From assembly GCF_025639885.1 (NCBI RefSeq), contig NZ_CP106738.1, forward strand, positions 3,534,001 through 3,598,000: a stretch of 64,000 nucleotides of DNA, given 5' to 3'. Positions 1-10,062 of the stretch are shown here, piece by piece. Under the pieces are notes generated by a model. The model saw nothing but the letters and a program-made list of their open reading frames with translations, was not told where the DNA came from and searched no databases. The translations under genes were made by a program, and so were the position numbers. This DNA is from Roseovarius pelagicus. GTDB lineage: Bacteria; Pseudomonadota; Alphaproteobacteria; Rhodobacterales; Rhodobacteraceae. Within the stretch, counting starts at the first letter, position 1. Every line of letters begins with the position of its first letter.

Positions 1-12
1 ATGATATTTTTT

Positions 13-98
13 TGAAATCATTTTTCAAAAACCACAAATCAGATAAAAATGATAATTGTCAGCATGTTATGTTTTTCATATAGTGAAATCAATTTTCA
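13..98. promoter_or_regulatory. Paired IclR-type operator palindromes upstream of the IclR gene
   Basis: The 15-mer TGAAATCATTTTTCA (13-27) recurs with one change as TGAAATCAATTTTCA (84-98). Both are inverted repeats (TGAAA/TTTCA), and the second extends to GTGAAA-TCAAT-TTTCAC (83-99). The second copy ends 20 bases before the start codon of the IclR gene at 119. Inference: binding sites of this regulator, used for autoregulation and perhaps for a divergent gene left of the window. Confidence 0.6.
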
Positions 99-118
99 CA
101 TGCTCGGAGGTGGCGGCG

Positions 119-952
119 ATGACAGCACATGAAAATGCCGATGCGGGGCGCAGACGCGCGCGCGGCCGCCCGCGTGACTGGCATGACAAAACGGCGCAGA
201 ATACGAACAAAACGCTAGAGCGCGCCATGCGTGTGCTGGAGTTTCTGAGCGAGGCGCAGGGCAAGACTTTGACGGCGCTGGCCAATGATTTGGACGAAGC
301 CCCCGCCACGGTCTACCGCATTCTCGTCACCTACGAAGGTCTCGGCGTGGTCCAGTGCGACATGTCGGATCAGACTTGGTATATCGGTCCTCGCGCCTTT
401 ATCATCGGCTCGCGATATCTGCGTCGTACCAGCCTCGTTGATCGCGCGCGCCCTATCTTGCGCGCTTTGATGGAGCAAACCGGAGAAACCGCCAATCTGG
501 GAATCGAGCAGAACGGTCATGTCCTCTTTGTGAGTCAGGTCGAAACCTACGCCAGCATCCGCGCATTTTTTCCTCCCGGCACGCTGACACCCATGCATGC
601 CTCAGGCATTGGCAAGGCACTGCTGGCGGAGATGGATGATCGCCGCCTCGAGAAATTCCTGAACAATGCCCCGCTGGAACGGTTCACCGATTACACCCTC
701 GCTGACCCGGATGCACTGACCAAAGATCTGAGGGCCATCCGTGCGCGCAATTATGCGGTCGACGATCAGGAACGCAACGTCGGTATGCGGTGTGTGGCAG
801 CACCGGTCTTTGATTTCTATAACGAGGCGATCGCGGGCATTTCGGTCTCTGGTCCGACATCGCGTATCGGGATCGAGCAGGTCACGGCACTGGGTCAGGC
901 GGTCGTCGATGCTGCCGACGATCTGACCGAAGCGATGGGCGGTGGGGACTAG
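119..952 (+). CDS. IclR family transcriptional regulator
   Basis: The predicted 277-residue protein has an N-terminal winged helix-turn-helix (about residues 30-90; the recognition segment around APATVYRIL, 61-69) and a C-terminal IclR effector domain containing the HASGIGKALLAEM stretch typical of the family. The ATG at 119 is chosen because GGAGG lies at 106-110, eight bases upstream; an in-frame start at 56 lacks this. The tail before the HTH carries ARGRPR (14-19), an AT-hook-like basic motif that is unusual for IclR proteins. It converges on the ureidoglycine aminohydrolase gene, so a purine/ureide effector (as for AllR) is possible but unproven. Confidence 0.9.
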   Translation: MTAHENADAGRRRARGRPRDWHDKTAQNTNKTLERAMRVLEFLSEAQGKTLTALANDLDEAPATVYRILVTYEGLGVVQCDMSDQTWYIGPRAFIIGSRYLRRTSLVDRARPILRALMEQTGETANLGIEQNGHVLFVSQVETYASIRAFFPPGTLTPMHASGIGKALLAEMDDRRLEKFLNNAPLERFTDYTLADPDALTKDLRAIRARNYAVDDQERNVGMRCVAAPVFDFYNEAIAGISVSGPTSRIGIEQVTALGQAVVDAADDLTEAMGGGD

Positions 953-969
953 ATTGTTCGAGGCGCTGC

Positions 970-1800
970 TCAGCCGATGTGGGGCCGTAGCGGCATGTGC
1001 CGGTTCACGTCCTTATAGAGCAGATACCGAAACTTGCCCGGTCCGCCTGCATAACAGGCCTGCGGGCAAAATGCGCGCAACCACATGTAATCGCCTGCTT
1101 CTACCTCGACCCAATCCTGATTCAGCCGATAAACCGCCTTGCCCTCCAGCACATACAGCCCGTGTTCCATCACATGCGTTTCCGCAAACGGGATCACGGC
1201 GCCGGGCTGGAATGTGACGATGGTCACATGCATGTCGTGACGCAGATCGGCGGGATCGACAAAGCGTGTTGTCGCCCATTTGCCGTCTGTGCCGGGCATC
1301 TCTGTGGGGGCAATTTCTGTCTCGTTGGTGATGATCACCTCTGGCAGCGGCAGTCCCTCGACTGCCTCATATGCCTTTCTGATCCAGTGAAAGCGTAGCA
1401 TTGCATCGCCGTTGTTGCGTAGCGTCCAAACAGCACCGGGCGGCAGATAGGCATAACCGCCCGGCGTCATCTCATGTGTGGCACCGTCCACAGCCAACGT
1501 TGCCGTACCTTCGACGATAAACAGAACACCCTCGGCCGCCGGATCGGTTTCGGGGCGATCCGACCCGCCGCCCGGCGCGACGTCCATGATGTATTGCGAA
1601 AATGTCTCGGCAAAGCCGCTCAAAGGGCGTGATAACACCCATAATCGCGTTCCCTCCCAGAACGGCAGCGCGCTGGTGGTGATGTCGCGCATAGTCCCTT
1701 TCGGGATGACAGCATAGCTTTCGGTGAACATGGCGCGGTCGGTTAACAGCTGTTCCTGTCCGGGATGCCCGCCCGTCGGCGCAAAGTATTTTGGAGCCAT
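970..1800 (-). CDS. allE: (S)-ureidoglycine aminohydrolase, bicupin
   Basis: The 276-residue protein has two cupin domains (about 45-145 and 175-270). The C-terminal cupin shows the manganese-ligand pattern of the family: E207, H209 and H213 in ETHVMEH, and Q247 in CPQACYAGG. The family converts (S)-ureidoglycine, the product of allantoate amidohydrolase, to (S)-ureidoglycolate and ammonia in purine catabolism. No other allantoin-pathway gene lies in the window; neighbours are a convergent IclR regulator and the divergent hutC. Length matches the family. The start at 1800 is preceded by an AAGAG ribosome site. Confidence 0.9.
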   Translation of the reverse strand: MAPKYFAPTGGHPGQEQLLTDRAMFTESYAVIPKGTMRDITTSALPFWEGTRLWVLSRPLSGFAETFSQYIMDVAPGGGSDRPETDPAAEGVLFIVEGTATLAVDGATHEMTPGGYAYLPPGAVWTLRNNGDAMLRFHWIRKAYEAVEGLPLPEVIITNETEIAPTEMPGTDGKWATTRFVDPADLRHDMHVTIVTFQPGAVIPFAETHVMEHGLYVLEGKAVYRLNQDWVEVEAGDYMWLRAFCPQACYAGGPGKFRYLLYKDVNRHMPLRPHIG

Positions 1801-1994
1801 TGATCACACTCTTTTGGGGGATATTTGCATCAACTATAGGGTCGGGGACAATCAGTGACCACGGTTTTCGCGCAAGTAGAACTTTCTGTAAAATTTTGAA
1901 AACTAAGCTGATATTCATGGGCGACAGAAACGTGTGCCGTACTGGCGTGATCCCGGCAGTGGTCGGCATCGGCTTTGGTCCCTGAGCTGCTGCC

Positions 1995-2012
1995 ATATAT
2001 ACATCTAGTGTA
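1995..2012. promoter_or_regulatory. Candidate HutC/GntR operator upstream of hutC
   Basis: ATATATACAT (1995-2004) shares the TATACAT half of the site found between hutI and hutF (8071-8082). It overlaps a second inverted repeat, TACA-TCTAG-TGTA (2000-2012). It lies about 50 bases before hutC. Autorepression by HutC is common, but the match is partial, so this is a weak call. Confidence 0.35.
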
Positions 2013-2057
2013 TTTAGCATTATGAATAGCGTTAATCCCATAGAGGAGCGCGCAGCA

Positions 2058-2747
2058 ATGAAGTCCACCTACCGGGATGTGAAATCCGACATTCTGTCAA
2101 AGATAACCAAGGGCGAATGGAAGCCGGGCAGCCTGATACCGAACGAGGTGGAACTGGCCGAGATCTATGGCTGCGCGCGGGCGACGGTTAATCGTGCCAT
2201 GCGCGAATTGGCCGATGAAGGTCTTATCGAGCGGCGGCGCAAGGCGGGAACGCGGGTGCGCATGGCACCGATCCGGCAGGCACGTTTCGACATTCCCGTT
2301 GTGCGCGGCGAGATCGAGGAGAAAGGCGCAGAATATCGCTATTCTCTGGTCAGTCAGGTGGTTGAGGATGTGCCGGATTGGTTGCGCGCACGACTGAAAC
2401 TCAGTGCAAAGGGGCAGGCACTACATCTGATCTGCATGCACTACGCCGACGGCGATCCCTATCAGCACGAGGATCGCTGGATCAATCTCGCGGCGTTGCC
2501 TCAGGCCGAAACCGCAGATTTCCGCGATACCGGCCCGAACGAGTGGCTGGTGTCCACCATCCCCTTTTCCGATGCCGAAATCAGCTTTTCCGCGGCCCTC
2601 GCGGACAAAACCATCGCCGAATACCTTAGCAGCGGTATCGGCGATCCGGTGTTCACTGTAGAGCGGTCAACATGGTGGGAGGGGCAGGCGCTGACCTATG
2701 TCCGGCTCACCTATCGACCGGGTCATCGCCTGACGACGCGGTATTAG
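2058..2747 (+). CDS. hutC: Histidine utilisation repressor, GntR/UTRA family
   Basis: The 229-residue protein has a GntR winged helix (about 5-70, with ARATVNRAMRELADEGLI) and a UTRA ligand-binding domain (about 85-225). HutC proteins repress hut genes and release DNA on binding urocanate. The ATG at 2058 is preceded by GAGGAG at 2043-2048; an in-frame ATG at 2022 is less well supported. The gene converges on hutU and a stem-loop separates them. Identification as HutC rests on the domain type plus position beside a full hut operon. Confidence 0.85.
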   Translation: MKSTYRDVKSDILSKITKGEWKPGSLIPNEVELAEIYGCARATVNRAMRELADEGLIERRRKAGTRVRMAPIRQARFDIPVVRGEIEEKGAEYRYSLVSQVVEDVPDWLRARLKLSAKGQALHLICMHYADGDPYQHEDRWINLAALPQAETADFRDTGPNEWLVSTIPFSDAEISFSAALADKTIAEYLSSGIGDPVFTVERSTWWEGQALTYVRLTYRPGHRLTTRY

Positions 2748-2772
2748 GCGCGGCACTATATAACCTGTCGGT

Positions 2773-2812
2773 GTGCCGCCACCCGGATCAGCGGCGGCAC
2801 AGCCTATTTTAC
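2773..2812 (+). terminator. Stem-loop terminator between hutC and hutU
   Basis: GTGCCGCC (2773-2780) pairs perfectly with GGCGGCAC (2793-2800) around a 12-base loop and is followed by a short T-rich run (2806-2810). It lies between the convergent hutC and hutU stops, and the T-run overlaps the hutU stop codon at 2809-2811. Confidence 0.6.
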
Positions 2813-4476
2813 AGTATACCGGGCAGGTTCAGGCCATTTTCACGCGCGCAATCCAATGCGATGTCATAGCCCGCATCGGCGTGACGCATGACGCCGGTAG
2901 CCGGATCGTTCCACAGCACCCGCGCGATGCGACGGTCGGCATCCTCGGTTCCGTCACAGCAGATCACCATGCCGGAATGCTGGCTGAACCCCATGCCAAC
3001 CCCACCGCCGTGGTGCAGCGATACCCATGTTGCCCCTGACGCCGTGTTCAGCAGCGCATTCAGCAACGGCCAATCGGACACGGCGTCGCTGCCGTCCTTC
3101 ATCGCCTCGGTCTCGCGGTTGGGCGACGCGACCGACCCGCTGTCCAGATGGTCGCGGCCGATGACGATGGGGGCTGACAATTCGCCAGTGCGGACCATTT
3201 CGTTAAATGCGAGGCCCAGCTTGTGCCGTACGCCCAGACCGACCCAGCAGATACGCGCGGGAAGGCCCTGAAACGCGATCCGTTCGCGCGCCATATCCAG
3301 CCAATTGTGCAGATGGCTGTCTTCGGACAGGATTTCCTTCACCTTCGCGTCTGTTTTATAGATGTCCTCGGGATCGCCGGACAGGGCGGCCCAGCGGAAC
3401 GGCCCGATTCCCCGGCAGAACAGCGGGCGGATATAGGCAGGCACGAAGCCGGGAAAATCGAATGCGTTCTCCAGCCCCTCTTCCAGCGCCATCTGACGGA
3501 TATTGTTGCCATAATCCACGGTGGGGATGCCCGCAGCGTGGAAATCTACCATCGCCTTGACCTGCACCATCATGGATGCGCGCGCGGCCTTTTCCACCGC
3601 CTTGGGATCGCTTTCGCGTTTCTGGCGCCACTCGCCCATTGTCCAGCCCTGCGGCAGATAGCCATTGACCGGATCATGGGCCGATGTCTGGTCGGTGACG
3701 ATATCCGGGCGCACGCCGCGCCGGACCAGTTCGGGGTAAATATCTGCCGCGTTACCCAGCAGCGCCACGGATTTCGCCTCGCCCGCCTTGGTCCAGCGGT
3801 CGATCATCGCCAGTGCTTCGTCCAGATCGTCAGTCTTTTCGTCGACGTAGCGTGTACGCAGGCGGAAATCGATGCTGTCAGGATTACACTCGACAGCCAG
3901 ACAGCACGCCCCGGCCATCACAGCGGCCAGCGGCTGCGCGCCGCCCATGCCACCCAAGCCGCCGGTCAGAATCCACTTACCCGTCAGATCACCATCATAA
4001 TGCTGGCGTCCGGCCTCGACAAAAGTCTCATAAGTTCCCTGCACAATCCCTTGAGAACCAATGTAAATCCACGATCCGGCGGTCATCTGACCGTACATCG
4101 CCAGACCTTTCTTGTCCAACTCGTTGAAGTGGTCCCAATTGGCCCAATGCGGCACAAGGTTCGAGTTCGCGATAAGCACGCGCGGCGCGTCCTTGTGGGT
4201 CTGGAACACGCCCACAGGCTTGCCCGATTGCACCAGCAATGTCTGATCTTCGTCCAGATCACGCAAGCTGGCGACAATGGTATCAAAGTCAGCCCATGTG
4301 CGCGCCGCACGGCCAATACCGCCGTAAACCACCAATTCATGCGGGTTCTCGGCCACGTCCGGGTGCAGGTTGTTCATCAGCATCCGCATCGGCGCTTCGG
4401 TCAGCCAGCTTTTCGCGGTGATCTCGGTCCCGGTCGCGGGATAGACGTCGCGGGTGTTCTTGCGGGGGTCGCTCAT
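2809..4476 (-). CDS. hutU: Urocanate hydratase
   Basis: The 555-residue protein converts urocanate to imidazolonepropionate, step two of histidine degradation, using tightly bound NAD+ as an electrophile. The glycine-rich NAD-binding segment GGLGGMGG is at 172-179 and the conserved active-site cysteine falls at C410 ([12 protein letters not shown]). Length is the usual 550-560. It is the last gene of the hutIHGU transcript and its ATG overlaps the hutG stop in an ATGA. A GGAGG ribosome site is inside the 3' end of hutG. Confidence 0.97.
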   Translation of the reverse strand: MSDPRKNTRDVYPATGTEITAKSWLTEAPMRMLMNNLHPDVAENPHELVVYGGIGRAARTWADFDTIVASLRDLDEDQTLLVQSGKPVGVFQTHKDAPRVLIANSNLVPHWANWDHFNELDKKGLAMYGQMTAGSWIYIGSQGIVQGTYETFVEAGRQHYDGDLTGKWILTGGLGGMGGAQPLAAVMAGACCLAVECNPDSIDFRLRTRYVDEKTDDLDEALAMIDRWTKAGEAKSVALLGNAADIYPELVRRGVRPDIVTDQTSAHDPVNGYLPQGWTMGEWRQKRESDPKAVEKAARASMMVQVKAMVDFHAAGIPTVDYGNNIRQMALEEGLENAFDFPGFVPAYIRPLFCRGIGPFRWAALSGDPEDIYKTDAKVKEILSEDSHLHNWLDMARERIAFQGLPARICWVGLGVRHKLGLAFNEMVRTGELSAPIVIGRDHLDSGSVASPNRETEAMKDGSDAVSDWPLLNALLNTASGATWVSLHHGGGVGMGFSQHSGMVICCDGTEDADRRIARVLWNDPATGVMRHADAGYDIALDCARENGLNLPGIL

Positions 4477-5273
4477 GTGTTGCCTCCTAGGGTCGGGGCC
4501 AGATCGGCCAGAGTTGTCAGTATGTTGGATAGAATTGGCCGTAGCCGCGCCGTTTTGTCCGCGTCATAGGCCCAGGGTGCCGCCTCGTCCGTCAGATAGG
4601 TGGATTGCGCCAGTTCCATCTGGATCGCGTGGATGCGAGTGTCGGGCTGTCCATAATGGCGGGTGGTCCAGCCCCCCTTGAACCGTCCGTTGATCACCGA
4701 CGTATAGCCATCCGCGTCCGCGCAAATCTGCGCAACAGCGGATTCAATGGTCGGATCACATGTCGTTCCCAAATTGGTCCCAATGTTGAAATCTGGCAAT
4801 TTTCCATCAAATAAATAGGGGATAAGTGACCTAATAGAGTGGCAATCGTACAATATTGCGACGCCATGAATATCGCGAACACGGGCCAGTTCGGCCTCCA
4901 GAGCAGCGTGATATGGCGCGTGGAACGTCAGGCGGCGCTGCTCGATTTCGTCATCACTGGGCGGGTTGTCCCAGATATCATTGCCGTCGAAATCTGTCAG
5001 CGGCACCAGTCCAGTCGTGTTCTGCCCCGGATAGAGCGACGCGCCGGACGGGTCGCGATTGGCATCGATGACATATCGGTGGAACGTCGCGCGCACGGTC
5101 GTCGCGCCCTCCAACAACCCGTCATACAGGTCGTGAATATGCCAGTCGGTATCGTCCATCCCCTTGCCGCGCTGGTTCAGCTTGGCGGCGACGACGTCGG
5201 GGATATGTGTACCCGTATGTGGCAGGCCTAGGACGATGGGGCTGTCGCCCTGATGGATTTCTACGGCGTTCAT
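4473..5273 (-). CDS. hutG: N-formylglutamate amidohydrolase (deformylase)
   Basis: The 266-residue protein hydrolyses N-formylglutamate to glutamate and formate, the last step of the five-step (HutF-dependent) histidine pathway. Family signatures visible are the N-terminal PHTGTHIP, the central DANRDPSG and the YDCHS metal-binding region. The start at 5273 is set by the ATGA overlap with the hutH stop; the open frame continues 109 codons further upstream, but that stretch is antisense-like arginine-rich sequence inside hutH. Together with hutF it shows that this organism makes formate rather than formamide from histidine. Confidence 0.95.
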   Translation of the reverse strand: MNAVEIHQGDSPIVLGLPHTGTHIPDVVAAKLNQRGKGMDDTDWHIHDLYDGLLEGATTVRATFHRYVIDANRDPSGASLYPGQNTTGLVPLTDFDGNDIWDNPPSDDEIEQRRLTFHAPYHAALEAELARVRDIHGVAILYDCHSIRSLIPYLFDGKLPDFNIGTNLGTTCDPTIESAVAQICADADGYTSVINGRFKGGWTTRHYGQPDTRIHAIQMELAQSTYLTDEAAPWAYDADKTARLRPILSNILTTLADLAPTLGGNT

Positions 5274-6808
5274 GTTGTGATCTCCGGCATAGGGATGGCG
5301 GTGGCGGCGGCAATGTCGCCGTTGGCGATGATGTTGGCTGCGCGTTCGAGATCCGGGGCCAGATAGCGATCCTCGCCCAATGTCGCCACGTCCTCGCGGA
5401 CGCGCGCGACGACACGCTGCAACGCGGCGCTGGTGCTCAGAGGCGCACGAAACTCGATCCCTTGCGCAGCACAGAGCAGCTCGACCCCCAGAATGCGTTC
5501 CAGATTGTCGACCATTTGCCCCAGTCGTCGCGCGCCATGCGCCGCCATGCTGACATGGTCCTCCTGGTTGGCTGAGGTGGGCGTGCTGTCGGTGACGCAA
5601 GGGTTGGCCAGATGCTTGTTTTCGCTCATCAATGCGGCGGTTGTGACCTCGGCGATCATATAGCCCGAATTCAGCCCCGGATTGCGCGTCAGGAACGGCG
5701 GCAGGTTAAAGCTGAGTACCGGATCGACGATCAATGCCACGCGGCGCTGGGCGATCGCGCCAATCTCGGCAATCGCCAGCGCAATCATGTCAGCGGCAAA
5801 GCCCACTGGCTCGGCGTGAAAATTGCCCCCCGAGACGATCAGATCGGCCCCCACCAGAACCAGCGGGTTGTCGGTGGCGGCGTTCGCCTCGACCTCCAGT
5901 GTGCGTGCGGCCATGCGCAGAACGTCCATCGCGGCACCTGTCACCTGTGGCTGACACCGGATGCAATAGGGATCCTGCACGCGGGCATCGTCGACGACAT
6001 GGCTCTCTCGGATTTCCGAACCATCCAGCAGCGCGCGCATGGTGGCACCCGCCTCAATCTGGCCTGCATGACCACGCAGGGCGTGGATTTCAGGCTGCAA
6101 CGGGGCGGTCGAGCCCATGATCGCGTCCGTGCTCAGCGCCGATGTCACCAGCGCCGAATGCGCCGCCTGCCATGCCCCAAACAACCCCGCCAGCGCGAAA
6201 GCAGTGGAAAACTGCGTCCCGTTGATCAATGCTAGCCCCTCTTTGGGGCCCAGTTCCACCGGCGTCAGGCCCGCCGCTGCCAGCGCATCGCCGCCCGGCA
6301 TCACCTTGCCGCCGAACTCGGCTTGCGCCTCGCCCATCATCACGGCAGCCATATGCGCCAGCGGCGCCAGATCGCCCGACGCGCCGACTGACCCTTGGGC
6401 CGGGATCACCGGCGTCACGCCTTGTTCCAGCATACCTTCCAGCAGATGCACCAGTTCCAGCCGTACACCGGATGCGCCGCGCCCAAGGCTGAGCAGTTTC
6501 AGTGCCATCAGCAGGCGCGCATGACGGCGCGAAATCGCCGGGCCGACACCGCAGCAATGCGACAGGATCAGATTGCGTTGCAGTGTCGCGGTATCTTCGG
6601 CCGCGATCTTGACGCTGGCCAGCTTGCCGAACCCGGTGTTCACACCGTAGACGGCATCGCTGCCTGCGACGGCCTTGGCAATACGGTCATGGGCCAGCTG
6701 GATCGCGCCGTGACAGGCCGGATCAAGTCGCACCGACGCCTCTTGCCAGTAGATTTGTGCCAGATCTTTCAGGGTCACGGCACCGGGGGTGAGGGTGAGA
6801 GTGGTCAC
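5270..6808 (-). CDS. hutH: Histidine ammonia-lyase
   Basis: The 512-residue protein deaminates L-histidine to trans-urocanate. The Ala-Ser-Gly triad that cyclises to the MIO cofactor is at 143-145 within [14 protein letters not shown]. Other family hallmarks are GVNTGFG (55-61) and a later NQEDHVSM motif. Length is the family norm. It is the second gene of the operon, overlapping hutI upstream and hutG downstream by four bases each, which suggests translational coupling across the whole set. Confidence 0.97.
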   Translation of the reverse strand: MTTLTLTPGAVTLKDLAQIYWQEASVRLDPACHGAIQLAHDRIAKAVAGSDAVYGVNTGFGKLASVKIAAEDTATLQRNLILSHCCGVGPAISRRHARLLMALKLLSLGRGASGVRLELVHLLEGMLEQGVTPVIPAQGSVGASGDLAPLAHMAAVMMGEAQAEFGGKVMPGGDALAAAGLTPVELGPKEGLALINGTQFSTAFALAGLFGAWQAAHSALVTSALSTDAIMGSTAPLQPEIHALRGHAGQIEAGATMRALLDGSEIRESHVVDDARVQDPYCIRCQPQVTGAAMDVLRMAARTLEVEANAATDNPLVLVGADLIVSGGNFHAEPVGFAADMIALAIAEIGAIAQRRVALIVDPVLSFNLPPFLTRNPGLNSGYMIAEVTTAALMSENKHLANPCVTDSTPTSANQEDHVSMAAHGARRLGQMVDNLERILGVELLCAAQGIEFRAPLSTSAALQRVVARVREDVATLGEDRYLAPDLERAANIIANGDIAAATAIPMPEITT

Positions 6809-8016
6809 GATTGGCCTCCGAAAATGCGGGAATGCAGGGGGTTAAAGCCGATTCGATACGCCAGTTCGGCAGGGTGGCTGACGTTCCACACGGCCAGATC
6901 TGCGCGCAAATCTGTCGCGACCCGCCCACAATCGTCAAGCCGCAGCGCAGCAGCAGCATGACGGGTGACGCCTGCCAGCGCCTCTTCTGGCGTCATGCGG
7001 AACAGGGTGCAGGCCATGTTCATCGTTAGCAGCAGTGAGGTCATCGGCGATGATCCGGGGTTGCAATCGGTTGCCAGTGCCATCGGCACGCCGTGTTTGC
7101 GCAGCGCGGCTATGGGCGGCATCTGCGTCTCGCGCAGGGTATAGAACGCACCGGGCAGCACGACCGCAACGGTACCAGCCTCGGCCATGGCGGCCACGCC
7201 GTCCTCGTCCAGATACTCGATATGATCGGCGGACATCGCGCCATAGCTGGCGGCCAGCTTGGCACCGCCCAGATTACTCAGTTGCTCGGCATGCAGTTTC
7301 ACCGGCAGGCCCAGCTCGCGCGCCACGTCAAACACGCGGGCGATCTGTTCGGGCTGGAACGCGATGCCCTCGCAGAAGCCGTCGACCGCATCCACCAGCC
7401 CTTCGGCATGGGCGGCACGCAGGGCGGGAATGCAGACCGTGTCGATATAGGCATCGGCCCCGCCGGTGAATTCCGCGGGCACCGCATGCGCACCTAAAAA
7501 GCTGGTCGTGACCCGGACCGGGCGGGTCTGCGCAATGGCGCGCGCGGCGCGCAGCATGCGCAGCTCGGTGTCCTGATCTAGCCCGTAGCCCGATTTGATC
7601 TCCAGCACGCAGGTTCCCTCGGCCAGCATCGCATCGACACGGGGCAGGGCGCTGGCGATCAGCGCCTCCTCTGTTGCGGCACGGGTCGCCGTCACGGTCG
7701 ACACGATCCCGCCGCCGGCGCGTGCGACTTCTTCGTAGCTGGCACCATTCAGGCGCATCTCGAATTCCACAGCGCGGTCGCCGCCGTGGACGATGTGCGT
7801 GTGGCAATCAATCAGCCCCGGCGTCACCAGTCGCCCGCCCAGCGATATCTGCGTCTGTGCGCTATAGTCCTGCGGCAGATCGGCTTTGGGTCCGGTCCAT
7901 GCAACCTTGCCTTTTGACACCACAATTGCCGCATCTTCGATCAGACCATAGGCTGTGTCCGATACTTCCATCGTTGCCACAGTCAGGTCAGTGTAAACTT
8001 GGGTATTGTCGGTCAT
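6805..8016 (-). CDS. hutI: Imidazolonepropionase
   Basis: The 403-residue amidohydrolase-superfamily enzyme opens imidazolonepropionate to N-formimidoylglutamate. Metal-binding H72 and H74 sit in [10 protein letters not shown], and KLHAEQLS and LATDCNPG follow further along as in characterised HutI. It is the first gene of the hutIHGU transcript. The promoter region (8017-8103) is shared with divergent hutF and holds a HutC-like operator. Confidence 0.97.
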   Translation of the reverse strand: MTDNTQVYTDLTVATMEVSDTAYGLIEDAAIVVSKGKVAWTGPKADLPQDYSAQTQISLGGRLVTPGLIDCHTHIVHGGDRAVEFEMRLNGASYEEVARAGGGIVSTVTATRAATEEALIASALPRVDAMLAEGTCVLEIKSGYGLDQDTELRMLRAARAIAQTRPVRVTTSFLGAHAVPAEFTGGADAYIDTVCIPALRAAHAEGLVDAVDGFCEGIAFQPEQIARVFDVARELGLPVKLHAEQLSNLGGAKLAASYGAMSADHIEYLDEDGVAAMAEAGTVAVVLPGAFYTLRETQMPPIAALRKHGVPMALATDCNPGSSPMTSLLLTMNMACTLFRMTPEEALAGVTRHAAAALRLDDCGRVATDLRADLAVWNVSHPAELAYRIGFNPLHSRIFGGQS

Positions 8017-8070
8017 CGCGAGTCTCCGGGGATGTCGATTTCTCTTTTCTAGTACGAATTAATATGAAAT

Positions 8071-8082
8071 ATGTCTATACAT
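8071..8082. promoter_or_regulatory. HutC-like operator between hutI and hutF
   Basis: ATGTCTATACAT is a near-perfect palindrome fitting the TGT-N2-ATACA type of site bound by GntR/UTRA HutC repressors. It lies in the 87-base divergent promoter region, 21 bases before the hutF start, where one repressor could silence both directions. Confidence 0.65.
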
Positions 8083-8103
8083 AAAAACACGAAGGAACGT
8101 CAG

Positions 8104-9462
8104 ATGATCTTTGCAAAGCGCGCATTATTGCCGACAGGATGGACCGACAATGTACGTCTGTCCGCAGCGGGCGGCAAGGTGACTGAAATCGACACAGGTA
8201 CGACCGCCACGCCGGGCGATGTCACTGTGGATACGCTACTGCCTGCGCTGGCCAACCTGCACAGCCACAGCTTTCAGCGCGCGATGGCCGGCATGACCGA
8301 ATACCGCATGGCGGGCAAAGACAGCTTCTGGACATGGCGCGACCTGATGTACCGCTTTACCGAGACGCTGACACCTGATCAAATCGAAGCGATCGCTGCA
8401 CTGGTGTTTCTCGAAATGCAGGAGGCAGGATATGCCAGCGTCGGCGAGTTTCATTACCTGCACCATCAACCCGGCGGCACGCCCTATGATGATCTGGGAG
8501 AGTTGTCGGCGCGTATCGCCGCCGCCGCCGCCCGAACCGAGATCGGCCTGACACATCTGCCGGTGCTTTATACCTATGGCGGGGCAGGGCAGGTGGCGCT
8601 GCAGTCCGGGCAGGCGCGGTTCGGCAACCCGGTTGACCGTTTTGCCGATCTGGTGGATCGCGCACGCGTCGCCGTGGGTCAGTTGCCGCCCGATTGTACC
8701 GTGGGCATCGCGCCGCACTCGCTGCGCGCCACATCGCCAGGTGATTTGCGTGCGGTCTTGGCTGCACATGACGCCGGGCCGATCCACATCCACATCGCGG
8801 AACAACCCAAGGAAGTTGAGGATATACAGGCGTGGCTGGGTGCGCGCCCGGTCGAATGGCTGCTCGGCAATGCCCCCGTCGGTGCCGACTGGTGTCTGAT
8901 TCACGCCACCCACATGACCGACGCCGAAACGCGCGACATGGCGCATTCCGGTGCCGTGGCCGGGCTGTGTCCGATCACCGAGGCCAATCTGGGCGATGGC
9001 CCCTTCAACGGCCCCGCCTATCTGGACGCCGGGGGGCAATTCGGGCTGGGATCAGATTCAAACGTGCGGATCTCCCTGACAGAGGAATTGCGCACGCTGG
9101 AATATTCCCAACGTCTGCGCGACATCGCCCGCAACGTGATGGTAGTTGGCGAAGGATCGGTTGGCGAAACGCTTTATACCCGCGCCGCACAGGGCGGTGC
9201 GCAGGCGCTGGGCCGTGGCACCGGACAGATCGCCGTGGGGCAACTTGCCGATCTGGTGGCAATTGACGGCACCGATCCCGCACTCTGCGCGCTGCGGTCC
9301 GATCAGCTGCTCGATGGTCTGTGTTTCGCCGCCAGCGACAACGTCGTGACCGATCTATGGTCGGCGGGACGACACGCTGTTCGCGACGGGCGGCATATTG
9401 CGCGTGACCGGATCGTGGCCGATTACCGCGCCGCGATGGCCAGCTTGATGGCAGCGCTCTGA
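8104..9462 (+). CDS. hutF: Formimidoylglutamate deiminase
   Basis: The 452-residue amidohydrolase-superfamily enzyme converts N-formimidoylglutamate to N-formylglutamate and ammonia, feeding HutG. Metal-site residues H53 and H55 are in NLHSHSFQRAMAG, followed by HIHIAEQ, IHATHMTD and GSDSNVR. The ATG at 8104 has GAAGGA seven bases upstream; an in-frame ATG at 8071 lies inside the operator and is less likely. It is transcribed away from hutI. The last 40 bases overlap, in antisense, the 3' end of the HutD-like gene. Confidence 0.95.
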   Translation: MIFAKRALLPTGWTDNVRLSAAGGKVTEIDTGTTATPGDVTVDTLLPALANLHSHSFQRAMAGMTEYRMAGKDSFWTWRDLMYRFTETLTPDQIEAIAALVFLEMQEAGYASVGEFHYLHHQPGGTPYDDLGELSARIAAAAARTEIGLTHLPVLYTYGGAGQVALQSGQARFGNPVDRFADLVDRARVAVGQLPPDCTVGIAPHSLRATSPGDLRAVLAAHDAGPIHIHIAEQPKEVEDIQAWLGARPVEWLLGNAPVGADWCLIHATHMTDAETRDMAHSGAVAGLCPITEANLGDGPFNGPAYLDAGGQFGLGSDSNVRISLTEELRTLEYSQRLRDIARNVMVVGEGSVGETLYTRAAQGGAQALGRGTGQIAVGQLADLVAIDGTDPALCALRSDQLLDGLCFAASDNVVTDLWSAGRHAVRDGRHIARDRIVADYRAAMASLMAAL

Positions 9463-10010
9463 TCCAGATAGTGCAGGCGAATTTCCAGCATCGCGTCGCC
9501 GGCCTTCAGGGTCGGCGATGCAGCACTATTGCCTGCAAAAATGGTATCACCGGGCGACAGGGATACGCCGTCAATCACCGGCGTCCCGGCCAACCCGTGA
9601 AACGCGATCATTCCCGCGCTGGCAGCCGACACCGCAGGCTCACATGGTCCGCGATGCACGATCACCTCGCCATCACAGATTGACGGATCGAACATCAGGT
9701 TGAGGTCAGTCAACGGGCCATCGGTGAGACGGGCAAACACCTTCAGCGCACCGTCAAAGCGCACAGGCGACCAAAGCGACGCGTTCAGCACACCAGTCGC
9801 GTGCTCCAGATCGACACCGCCGCCCGAGACAACGGTCAGAATCCGCACCACGCCCGAAAAATCCGAAAATGGGCCATCCTGCGCCACATCCGCCCGGCTC
9901 AAACGCCATGCGGTTCGTGATCCCAACGTTGCCGTGGCGATCTCTCTGGTGATGCCTCCGCCGTTTTTCCACGGGACGTCGATCAGGTCGGTATGACGTA
10001 AGATTTCCAT
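9423..10010 (-). CDS. hutD: HutD-like cupin family protein
   Basis: The 195-residue protein belongs to the HutD/Ves family: it opens with a DVPWKNGGGITREIA stretch, the most conserved segment of the family, and is otherwise beta-rich. HutD proteins accompany hut operons and are thought to tune the pathway, possibly by binding formylglutamate or urocanate; no enzymatic role is established. The ATG at 10010 is preceded by AAGGG. It is the last gene of a leftward series that starts with the carnitine-type operon, 52 bases after the serine hydrolase, and its 3' end overlaps hutF. Confidence 0.85.
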   Translation of the reverse strand: MEILRHTDLIDVPWKNGGGITREIATATLGSRTAWRLSRADVAQDGPFSDFSGVVRILTVVSGGGVDLEHATGVLNASLWSPVRFDGALKVFARLTDGPLTDLNLMFDPSICDGEVIVHRGPCEPAVSAASAGMIAFHGLAGTPVIDGVSLSPGDTIFAGNSAASPTLKAGDAMLEIRLHYLDQSAAIKLAIAAR

Positions 10011-10062
10011 CGGCTCGGCCCTTGTGTTGCACGTCTTCAATGGCGTGATGTGGCCTGCACGT

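Noticed and set aside
3223..4569. 448-codon plus-strand frame opposite hutU and hutG
   Set aside because: It mirrors the codon structure of the minus-strand genes, has no recognisable domain and no ribosome site; the opposing urocanate hydratase is certain.
5274..5600. 109-codon N-terminal extension of hutG
   Set aside because: It lies wholly inside hutH in another frame and is arginine-rich; the ATGA overlap start gives the normal HutG length.
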